The notes under the pieces are model-generated. The model ran no database searches, was not told the DNA's origin, and saw only the letters and a list, made by a program, of their open reading frames with translations. The translations under genes and the position numbers were made by a program. DNA of 25,000 bases from Cochliopodium minus (Eukaryota > Discosea > Himatismenida > Cochliopodiidae), in assembly GCA_024220525.1 (NCBI GenBank), contig JAMYWO010000098.1, forward strand, positions 88,290 through 113,289. The letters are read 5' to 3'. Of this stretch, positions 1 through 8,193 are shown piece after piece (position 1 is the stretch's first letter; the number at the start of each line of letters is the position of its first letter).

Positions 1-76
1 AAATAAATTAAATAAATTAAATAAATTAAATAAATTAAATAAATTAAATAAATTAAATAAATTAAATAAATTAAAT
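1..76. repeat. 9-bp tandem repeat in an intron
   Basis: The window opens with about eight near-perfect copies of the 9-mer AATAAATTA. They lie in the intron just upstream of the first visible Sof1 exon, whose acceptor is the AAG ending at 103. It is simple-sequence expansion; I see no function. Confidence 0.9.
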
Positions 77-103
77 ATTTAAATAATTAACTTTTCCATA
101 AAG

Positions 104-520
104 ATTCTTTCTGGATCTGATGATACCAATATCCGTCTTTGGAAATCAGAGGCAGACCGCCCTGTCAACATTCTCAACCCACGTCAAATCAAAAGTCGTG
201 ACGAAAAGAAGTCCTTGATCAACAAATTTTCACACGTAAAAAAAATTTTGTATTTTGTATTTTGTATTTTATTATTTTTAAATTTTTTATTTTTTTTATT
301 TTTATTTTTTATTTTTAAATTTATTTGTTTTTATTAATAGATTCCTGAGTTGAGCAGTATCAAATCTAAAAAACATTTGCCTTCCAAAATTTTTCAATCT
401 TCAAGGCTCAGAAAGGTCATGACCGATTCCAAAGAGAAGAAGGACGAAAGAAAGAGAAAGTTCAAGAAGCATGTCGACAATGAGCATGTAAACAAGAAGC
501 ACATTGTCCAAGTAGATTAA
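104..520 (+). CDS. DCAF13: Sof1/DCAF13 WD40 protein, C-terminal end (partial)
   Basis: This is the 3' end of the Sof1/DCAF13 gene, an SSU-processome WD40 protein needed for 18S rRNA maturation in the nucleolus. Two exons are visible, 104-235 and 341-520, joined in phase 0 across a T-rich intron with a GTAAAA donor and TAATAG acceptor. The first exon carries the last WD40 blade (LSGSDDTNIRLWK) and the start of the family-specific Sof1 tail. The second holds the basic tail with HLPSKIF, RLRKVM and a Lys/Arg-rich stretch, ending KKHIVQVD-stop. These are the conserved elements of the Sof1-like domain that follows the propeller. The upstream exons lie outside the window. The start of the first exon is set by the AAG acceptor at 103 and by the reading frame. 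The family call is firm because the Sof1 tail is not shared with other WD40 proteins. Confidence 0.92.
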
Positions 521-679
521 CATCATAAAAAAGAAAAATTAAAATTATTTAACTTGTTTAAAAAAACCAATTAAATTTCATTTTATATTTTATATTTTAT
601 TTATATTTTATTTATAAATATAAAAAAATCGAATTTAATAATTGAATCCCTTTGAATAATTTAATTATAACATTACTTG

Positions 680-1666
680 ATGGGCAAAGGCTACAAAGGT
701 GGAAGAGGAGGTGGATTTGGGAGATCGCATAATGTGAGAGCCACCAATAATAACAACAATTTCATGAATTTGCATAGACCCAACAATAATAATAACATCA
801 TGCCATTGCACAATCCCAATAATAATTATTATGGCAAGAAATTTTGGATTTTCGTTTATATTTTAATCAAAATTTATTTTATGCTGTATATTTGCATAAA
901 AACTTTAATTATTTTAATGCGATTGAATACACTATATGAAAATAACACCAAAATTATTATATAATTTAAAAATTTCTTCAATAAAGGTCCAGGAAACAAT
1001 GTTATCATATTCTACAATGGAGGTTCATATAAATATGAAGATTATTTATCTTGAATTTATCTTGAATTTAATTATCAAAAAAAAAAAAGGACTTGGACCT
1101 AGAGGGATCGGAGGAAGACCTAAAAACAAACATAGCGGGTTGGAATATCAAATTTGGCTTAATTCTGGAAGTTGCTCAATGAGGGAGTTTGAGGGGATCT
1201 ACGATAAAGAATGGGAAGAAAAGGCAATCAAAATATAAAAAAATTAAATTTAAAAATTTAAAAAAATTAAATTTAAAAATTTAAAAAAACTATATTTTTA
1301 ATTTTTTTCTTCTAGTTTTCAGAATTCGAATTCAACAATGTAGTTGACCACTTGAACAAAAGTACGAGTGAATACAGAAGCACCTTTGCTATTAATATTA
1401 TGCTGATTTTACTTCTGTTAGCCATTCCTTGTACAAACTCTTCATAATCTTATCAGCAAAAAATAAAAATATTTTTTAATTTTTTAATTTTATTTTTTAA
1501 TATAATTTTTTCAATTAATAAATTGTCTTTAGTGTACAGTCTCATTTTTTTCCTTTCTTACTCTGGAACTGTTAATTTCCTGACAATGATTGTGTTACCT
1601 TTTTGTGGAATATTAGTTGGCATTATCATTTTTTGTAAAAAAATAATTATCTTTTTTAAAAAATAA
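680..1666 (+). CDS. Gly/Asn-rich membrane protein, possible Erf4/GOLGA7-like
   Basis: My five-exon model is 680-833, 987-1022, 1090-1223, 1316-1430 and 1533-1666. The N-terminus is Gly/Arg-rich (GKGYKGGRGGGFGR) with two poly-Asn runs. A middle segment contains a Cys followed by REFEGIYDKEWEEKFSEFEF and then VVDHLNK. Two or three hydrophobic segments follow (INIMLILLLLAIPLYSLIFF; LTMIVLPFCGILVGIIIF). The spacing F-x6-EWE-x-K-x5-F-x3-V-x2-LN recalls the GOLGA7/Erf4 domain of palmitoyltransferase accessory subunits; this is a weak resemblance seen by eye. Introns 834-986 and 1224-1315 start with GC rather than GT (TATG/GCAAGA, GAAAAG/GCAATC), yet both keep the frame and end in AG. The second intron (1023-1089, donor GTTCAT) is less sure. 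A strong GTAAAA donor at 1635 means the gene may run on into the repeat and be cut by an assembly fault. That exons exist is likely; exact ends and function are not settled. Confidence 0.5.
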
Positions 1667-1835
1667 AAAATAAAAAATAAAAAATAAAAAATAAAAAATA
1701 AAAAATAAAAAATAAAAAATAAAAAATANAAAAAAATAAATTAATTATTTCTCAATAAAAAATAAAAAATAAAAAATAAAAAATAAAAATAAAAAATAGA
1801 AAATAGAAAAATAAAAAAATAAAAAAATAAAATAA
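1661..1835. repeat. (TAAAAAA)n heptamer repeat with an undetermined base
   Basis: A long run of 7-bp units (TAAAAAA) with a few variants. It is interrupted by an N at 1729 and by a short unique piece near 1738-1755. It lies exactly between the last visible exons of two convergent genes, and both have good splice donors pointing into it. The N shows that the assembly was uncertain here. Confidence 0.9.
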
Positions 1836-1864
1836 TTTTAATTAAAACAATATTTTTATTTTAC

Positions 1865-2687
1865 CTATTATCTCTTGAGGCACAGTTTTTGGCTTGTATG
1901 GGTCAACATCACCTAGCTTGTTTGAGATAGTTCTTAAAAGGGATTCATTGACAATCATGTTTTGATTGAGGCTTTTCAAGTCTATTTTTAGTTTCGCTCC
2001 TTTCTCTTCGAGGTTTTTAGGTGTGATTCTCAAAAAAGTATACAAAGATACTAAAAAAAAAAAAAAATTGTTAAGTTGACCCAATGATGAGAATAATCAA
2101 AAATTGATTTAATATTGTAAAAAAATTTATTTAATATTTTATTAAATCAAAAATTGATTTAATATTTTAGTAAATCAATTAATTATTAATTTAAATTGAT
2201 ATTAATTAAAAAAAATAAAATTATAAAAAAGAGATCCTTCCATAAAGGAGGGATAATAGTTTTGGGAATAATCATTTTGAATATTATTGATTTTATTTTA
2301 TATTTTGTTTTCCTTAAAAAAAAAACCAAAAATTATATCGAGTTTATAGATTTTCTATTATCTTCTGATTGATATAGGCAATCAAAGTCATGATATCGAT
2401 ATATTATATTTGCAAATATAAAAAAGGTTTTCTCTTACTTGATGTTGCGATAGCGATCTTCCCATAAACGACAGAATGTTCTCCAAACAATATCATTTTA
2501 CCAGGTGATCTAACTGTGAGATAAAAACGATCAGATTAAAAAAATCTTCTTCCAAAAAATAAAAAAGAATTATTATGTGACCCAATATTGAATCTTTGAC
2601 AGTCTCTTTCTTTTTGTTGAGAAGATTGTATATTGATATGATGGAAGCAAAACCAACATAGGACAATAGAAAGAGATTCTTGTTCAT
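1865..2687 (-). CDS. MVK: Mevalonate kinase, N-terminal exons only (truncated)
   Basis: Three minus-strand exons (2687-2582, 2513-2439, 2050-1865) join in phase 1 at both junctions. Together they encode the N-terminal part of mevalonate kinase, the GHMP kinase that phosphorylates mevalonate with ATP in isoprenoid and sterol synthesis. Diagnostic blocks are RSPGKMILFGEHSVVYGK (family S/A-PGK-x-I-L-x-GEH-x-VV-x-GK) and, across the next junction, ATSISLYTFLRI (family SL-x-TF-L-R). About 36 residues precede this core. They begin MNKNLFLLSYVGFASIISIY, a hydrophobic stretch followed by Lys residues, which looks like a signal anchor or targeting peptide and is unusual, since these enzymes normally start a few residues before the PGK block. 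After residue ~120 a GTAAAA donor at 1864 leads into the heptamer repeat, and none of the remaining ~270 residues, including the GHMP ATP loop (PPGAGLGSS in homologues), is found. The 2051-2438 intron is long. Either this is a gene fragment or the assembly is broken. Confidence 0.85.
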
Positions 2688-2890
2688 TTTTTTTTTTTTT
2701 TTGAACCAAGGTCACTTCCTTATTGGATATGAATGTAAAAATATTTTATCTAACAAACGATATGGGTTATTCTGAGCGATCCCCAAAAAATTTCTTGAAA
2801 ATCATTAAACTGAATAATATATTTGTGTGATTGAAAATTAATGATCAAAAAATGATTCTACAAAAATGGTTTATTATTTTTTTTTTTCTC

Positions 2891-3360
2891 TTAATATCCT
2901 TTTGACATCAAATCTCTTGCCACTTTTTGAATGATGACAAGAGAATGGGATGGATGATCTGGATCCTCAAAGGTGCCAAAAATTAAGGATTTCTTAGTTT
3001 TGTGGATATGCAAGCCAATGGTCTCATTCTTGAAGAACATAGCATCTTCGCCAATTCTTCTGAGAAGATGGAATGTTTCCCCACCAATCTTGATTCCATA
3101 AACAGACAATGCATCTGTATTTGCAAAATTTTTGACTATATATTTCACTTCATTTGGAGTTACCTATATATGTTGTAATGGATTGAATATATAAATTGAT
3201 ATATGTTGTTATCAACATCAATTTTGAGAATAATAAAATATTGTTAAAAATATACCAAATCTGAATTACTCCAATCCAATCCATCCAATCCGGTGATAGC
3301 TCCCCTCAAAACTTTCTTTGTGGAGAGCAAATTATTTTCTACGTAAGGTTTCCAAGACAT
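2891..3360 (-). CDS. Profilin
   Basis: Complete two-exon profilin of 125 residues, the usual family length. It is the small cytosolic protein that binds monomeric actin, poly-proline and phosphoinositides. Exon 1 (3360-3256) starts MSWKPYVENNL, the classic profilin N-terminus (SWQ-x-YVD-x-L) that forms part of the poly-proline site, and continues with RGAITGLDG and W. Exon 2 (3163-2891) carries the internal beta strands with GIKIGGETF and the C-terminal helix ending in SLVIIQKVARDLMSKGY, which matches the profilin C-terminus. The join is phase 0 with a GTATAT donor and a TATAG acceptor. The ATG follows a run of 12-14 A on the sense strand. Nothing in the sequence suggests a defect. Isoform class cannot be assigned by eye. 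Confidence 0.96.
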
Positions 3361-3460
3361 TTTTTTTTTTTTTAATTTTTAATTAAAGTTTCAAATTTGA
3401 ACTTTAAAAAAATTGATTCGAGTTAATTTTAAAAAAAAGAGATGGAAAGGACGAAAGCTC

Positions 3461-4576
3461 TCACTTTGCAAAATTGAATTTTTCATTTTTTCCAAGTTCG
3501 AGAGCTCTTTCTCTTGCCTTCAAAATGAAATGATCATTGGTGCCCAAACCATAAATGCCGAGCAAGCGCAAACAAGACAAGTCAACCAAATAGCCCTTCT
3601 TCAAAGACACCAAAAACTGAGTCAACACATGAAAGTTGAAGTTGGAATAAGTATTGCTACCACTGACAACAAAGTGGTTGACTTTTAAAATAAAGTTTTC
3701 GTCAAAGATCTGAGGGTATTCTATCAGCTTTGCATCAAAAAGGTTCCATTTTCCTTCTCTGTTTTTGATTACCAAACCGTATACAGATGCCTTCTTTTCT
3801 CTCGTTTCTACTTTGTAGGTGAACTCGTAGTATTCCTCATGTTTGTAGCCGTTTCCTGTGTGGTTCACTTGCAGTTGGGCTTCTTTGGTGATGATCTCTC
3901 CGAAATTGATCCCTATCTCTTCGTTGTTTATCAGTGTGCGGAATGATTCGTGCACCATCTCTTTTACCTTCAATGGTAGAGATTCGAATGTACTAAAGAA
4001 AATGAAGAAGTTTTTTATGTAGATGAATGTAAATGACACTACAATTTATAAAATTATTATTAAAAAATGTTTAAGATTGAATTTTATTGTTTTGGTTTAT
4101 TCTTTTCTTTAAAATTTACCTAAAAATATAATGAAGGATAATTTTGATAATGATAATATTGGGAGTATGGCCAATGATATTCCACAAAATAGATAATAGC
4201 TATAATTATTATTCACGCTCAGCAGCTTTTTTTGTTGAGCATAATATAATGGGTCGATATATGGTCCATCTATTTCTCTATGTTGGTCTATTTTGATATC
4301 ATCATTAAAAAGATATTTATCCAAGAGTATAAATGACCCAGGGATAAGGAATATCAAAGATGCAAATTTCCATCTTCTATTGGGGATATGATCATCTCCA
4401 TTTCGTTCATCTTTGATCACTTTGATATTAAAAAGATCTGTATTGATGTTTTTAATATTGTCAACAAATTTAAATGATTTTGAGGAAGAGATAAAATTGA
4501 TTTTGGTGGAGGAATATTTTGAGATGTTGCTTTTGATGAAGGTGAACCTTTTGAAGATTTTGGTCTTTTTGAGCAT
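3461..4576 (-). CDS. Probable mitochondrial inner-membrane protein, Coa1/Tim21-like
   Basis: Two exons, 4576-4120 and 4038-3461, join in phase 1 (G/TG gives Val) to a protein of about 344 residues. The first ~30 residues (MLKKTKIFKRFTFIKSNISK) are rich in Lys, Arg, Ser and Thr and lack acidic residues, typical of a mitochondrial presequence. A hydrophobic segment follows after RRWKFA (SLIFLIPGSFILL), then a longer hydrophobic zone across the junction (YLFCGISLAILPILSL ... FTFIYIKNFFIFF). The soluble C-terminal part includes EIGINFGEII and KKASVYGLVIKNREGKWNLF. A beta-rich strand pair ending in a W after charged residues recalls Coa1 and Tim21, the cytochrome-oxidase-assembly and TIM23-associated proteins; I give this as a tentative family only. 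It is divergently placed from the transporter at 4645, with 68 bp between the start codons. Confidence 0.45.
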
Positions 4577-4644
4577 TTTTTTTTTTAATTTAACAAGAAG
4601 ATTTCAAAAATAAAAAATTAGCATCAAATTGGACTCAGTATCTT

Positions 4645-6881
4645 ATGATAGTCAATGATAATATTGAAATCACTGATACAAAGATAAATGGAGATGATAT
4701 AGCTATGGAGTCGATGAGTATTGGAACTGATAACAAAATAAAAGAAAAGGAGAAAGAAACAGTTGATAGAATAGGAATAGATGTCAATATTTTGAATGGG
4801 AAATCACTTCAAATGAGCCCCATCAAAAGGAAGATATATATAGCTGTAGGATTTTTAGTTTCATTTACAACTAGTGGTGTGATATTTGGATTTTCACCTC
4901 TCTTGCTGATGTTATTGGATGAAGGAGTATTTTTAAGTTATTGCGACAAAGTAAGAAAAAAATTTTCATTTGAAAGAAACATGTTTCATTAGTATTGAAT
5001 CATTTTGAAAAAAATATGAAATTTAAAAGAAATAATTGAAAAACTTTTTAATCAAATAATAAATATTGAATAATATCATAAGAATAGTGAACAAAAAACT
5101 TGTACAGAGCAAACAAAACAATTGAATTTAATGTTTATGATTGCCGGAACATTATTTAGTTGTATCAGTTTGCCTACAGGAATAATGTTGGACAAATTTG
5201 GTCCAAAAGTGACCTCCACATTTGGGTCCATTGTGTTTGGTTTGGGAGTAATGTTTTTTGGAATTTCAGATCCAAAAGGTCCTAATTTATTTATTTTGGG
5301 GTATTGTTTGATGGGAACTGGTGGGTCTATTTTAGTTATGGTGAGTATTACTCATTTTTAATTTTGTTCATTTAAAATAATAAAAATTACATTAATTTTT
5401 AATCATTTTCATTTTGAACTGATTTTTTTTTAAATTGTAAATTTTTTTTCTTATCTTTAATTACTAATTTTATTTTTATTTTTTAAAATGTTACCTTAAT
5501 TTTATTTTCTCATTAAATTTTTATTTTAATAACTTTTTTTGAAAAATTTTCATCAAGAGTTTGTATCATTTGAGTAACTTATTGCCAGAATCAAAAGGGT
5601 TCGTGATGTCATTATTTTGTGTAGGAATAGATTCTTCCTCCTTCGTGTTTTTCGTGTTCCAACTCGTTTATTTCCATTTGAAAGTTAGCAGGAGAACTAT
5701 TTTCTTGGTTTACTTGGTGGTCCCATCGCTTACTCTCCTCGTTTCTCTTTTCATGTGGCCTAAAAAAAGTTTCGAGGATCCTAGTCATGAGACTGAGACT
5801 CAACAAATACACGAGTATACTTCTTGGGGTTATTAGTAATAAATTATTTTTTAATAATTTTTTTTTTTATTATTCTTTTTTAATACAAGAAATTTAAAAA
5901 AAATTAAAAAAAATTCAAGATTTGTTAATAAACCAAGAAAAAAAAAAAAAATTTCTAAAAAATATTGAATTAATCTAAAAAAATTTTTAAAAAAAAATCA
6001 GTGACAGAAGCATCAAACTGAAAATTTTTTCTTTACCCTTTTTGTTGCTTTGTATTTTCAACTCCATACAAATGCTAAGGGTGAACTTCTACATCTCCAC
6101 CATTGACCAACAAATCAAAAAGTTCTCCAATAACGAGAAAACGATAGAACTCGTTCTCAATTTGTTTGGTCTTTTACTTCCTGGTGTGGGTGTATTGTCT
6201 ACTCCCTTGATTGGTCACATTTTGGACAGAATGGGTCTTAATTTTGGTATTTTTGTGTTGACTTCTTTTGGTGTTTTGTATTCAATAATGGGTACAATTT
6301 TTTTTTTTTAATAAAAAAAACTTATTTTTATTCTTGGTTTGCATTTTTAAATTTTTTTATTTTGATTTTATTATTTATTTTACTGTACTTTAATATTATT
6401 TATTTTTATTTTTATGAGGTTAATATTAAATATTTTTTTGTTTTTTATTTTTGTTCTTATTCTTCTTTTTATTCTTATTTTCTGTTTGTTTTATTTCTTT
6501 TTTCAATCAATTATTTTTTTAATTTAAAAATTTTCAGGATTCTTTACATTTGCGCCAATATATCTTCAAATAGTGACATTCGTGATGTTCGCCTTTCACC
6601 GAACGTTCCTTTTTAGTACCAGCAGCGACTTCACTGCAATCGTGTTTGGGATTGAACATTTTGGGGAGCTCTACGGGATTGTAAATTTTGTTGGAGGAGT
6701 TTTCAACGTTTTGGTTTATTTTATGGTTCTTTTGATTTATAAATTTAATAGCGGAGATTTTCTTTTTGTTAACATTTTTTTGGGTTGTTGTTCCCTCTTT
6801 ATGTTTTTTTTCCCCTTGTGGGTTTATTGGAAGAAGAAAAGTGTCAACATTGTCGATCACTTTCAAGAAACAACCACTTAA
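4645..6881 (+). CDS. MFS transporter, SLC43 (large neutral amino acid) family
   Basis: Five exons (4645-4950, 5110-5340, 5558-5835, 6002-6291, 6538-6881) join in matching phases to 482 codons. About 65 hydrophilic residues precede the first membrane helix (IYIAVGFLVSFTTSGVIFGF). The MFS signature after the next helix is GIMLDKFGPKV (G-x3-D-R-x-G), repeated in the second half as GHILDRMGL, as expected of a two-bundle 12-helix transporter. SLC43-type features are LYHLSNLLPESKG followed by FCVGIDSSSFVF, the block MLRVNFYISTIDQQI, and HFGELYGIVNFVGG near the end. SLC43 proteins move large neutral amino acids or, in one case, nucleobases across the plasma membrane; substrate here cannot be read from sequence. 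Exon 3 ends in phase 2 just before an in-frame TAG, so correct splicing at GTAATA (5836) is essential. The protein ends in a short hydrophilic tail, DHFQETTT. Confidence 0.85.
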
Positions 6882-7100
6882 CACAAATATTTGTTTGTGG
6901 ACATGGAGGAAATTATCAATTATAATAAATTTATTTCGGAAATATAATTAATAATCTTGCAAACTTGAATTTGATGATCATTTTTTCAAAATACCAACAT
7001 TAAATTTGTTGACTGATAGGAAAATTTATTTGAGATCATGAAAATTAAATTCTAACAAATAAATCAAAACATTTAAATAATTATTTTAAATAAAAAAAAA

Positions 7101-7700
7101 ATGAAAAAAGAAATTGTCATTGCAGGAGGGATAATTTTGGCTTTCTCTTACCTGGTCTTTAAATTGAAAACTACCTCCTCAAAAGCTTCATCTGTGAAAG
7201 AGTCAAAACTCAATGAAAATGAAATTTTTAAATACGGGATTCACTTTGGGACTATCTTGAAATTTTCAAAACATGAAAAAAAAACATTTCTAAAGTTTTT
7301 GAAAATGTCAGAAAGATTTGAGGAATCTCTTTGTATGAAACTTTTTGCTAATATCAAAATTGATCCCGAAATAGGAACCCCCAGAGAGGATTGTTTGGTA
7401 TCCCTTTATTCTTCAATTTCAGGAGAATTTTTGAAGATATATGGAAAAGAAGCGAAGGATATTTTTTTGTTGGGGGTCAATTTAATTATATTCCAGGTGG
7501 AATTATTTGACTTTCAGGAATCTCGAAACATAAATCTTGATCTTCAAAACGCAATTGATTGTTTAAAAAGAGGAGAAAGATTGTTAAGAAAAGTGGTAGG
7601 AGAACAATTTGTTTCTTTAATTTTGGATGTTATTTCCAGTATGGCCAAAAATGAATCTTCTTTACTAAAAATGATAAAAGGAATTGAGGAATTTAAATAG
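7101..7700 (+). CDS. Single-exon orphan protein with N-terminal anchor
   Basis: An uninterrupted frame of 199 codons whose ATG follows a 10-base A run, like other starts in this window. The N-terminus, MKKEIVIAGGIILAFSYLVFKL, is a single membrane anchor or signal sequence. The rest is charged and appears alpha-helical, with several Cys (for example SLCMKLF, REDCLVSLY, AIDCLKRGE) and a likely helical core FLLGVNLIIFQVELFDFQ. I do not recognise the family. The position of the anchor and a Ser/Thr/Lys-rich linker suggest an N-terminally anchored protein with a cytosolic or intermembrane domain, perhaps on mitochondria or ER; that is inference. It is the only intronless gene here. It converges on the damaged peptidase locus, which starts about 70 bp downstream on the other strand. 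Confidence 0.75.
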   Translation: MKKEIVIAGGIILAFSYLVFKLKTTSSKASSVKESKLNENEIFKYGIHFGTILKFSKHEKKTFLKFLKMSERFEESLCMKLFANIKIDPEIGTPREDCLVSLYSSISGEFLKIYGKEAKDIFLLGVNLIIFQVELFDFQESRNINLDLQNAIDCLKRGERLLRKVVGEQFVSLILDVISSMAKNESSLLKMIKGIEEFK

Positions 7701-7771
7701 ATTCAAATTCAAAAAAAAAAAATAATCAAAAAATAAATGAGATTTTTTTATAAAAAAAGATTTTTAAAAGA

Positions 7772-8086
7772 TTAATTTCTTTTGCAATGAACATCAACTG
7801 AGTAACAATCACCAAGGGTGCAAAATTTTTGTTCTCTTAGTGATGGCAGGGGAATATTGATTAGGAAGGAAATGACGGTTTCTTCTTCCTGTAAACTTTT
7901 TATCTGACTCATGTTGATGATCCTCATCATGAGGTCTTAAATGAAAAAACTCATTGTTCTAAAGTTCAATTTCCCAGGGAGTTCGTATTGAGAATGGCAT
8001 TCCATGATATCACATTTTTCCCATATGCAGATGAGTATTCAGAGTGTCTAGAATCAGTGATACCCCCTTTTTCGAGTTTTCTTGCT
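7772..8086 (-). pseudogene. Remnant of the 3' end of the S41-like peptidase
   Basis: After an AG acceptor at 8088-8087 the minus strand has protein-like pieces in different frames. One frame reads ARKLEKGGITD ... YGKNVISWNAIL and then stops. A second reads MECHSQYELPGKLNFRTMSFFI then stop. Downstream of that stop the same frame reopens and ends CTLGDCYSVDVHCKRN-stop at 7772. A third overlapping frame is open through HLRPHDEDHQHESDKK. No GT-AG intron I could find brings these into one frame with the upstream exons. It looks like decayed coding sequence, or a stretch with several indel errors in the assembly. Confidence 0.5.
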
Positions 8087-8193
8087 CTAATTTCATTTAA
8101 AAAAATTTAAATGAAAAAAAGAAAAAATTTTGTTGTCACAACATTTTAAAATAAAATTTTTACCATGCAATTGGTAAAAGTAGAAAAATGGGA

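Noticed and set aside
1661-1835. Regular short repeats that might suggest a CRISPR-like array
   Set aside because: The units are a 7-bp A/T simple repeat with no spacers, in a eukaryotic intron/intergenic setting.
3413-3688. 91-codon + strand frame
   Set aside because: Lies antisense over the Coa1/Tim21-like exon, which has the better composition and a matching splice.
6362-6537. 84-codon + frame rich in Phe and Tyr
   Set aside because: It is mainly the T-rich intron of the SLC43-type gene between 6291 and 6538.
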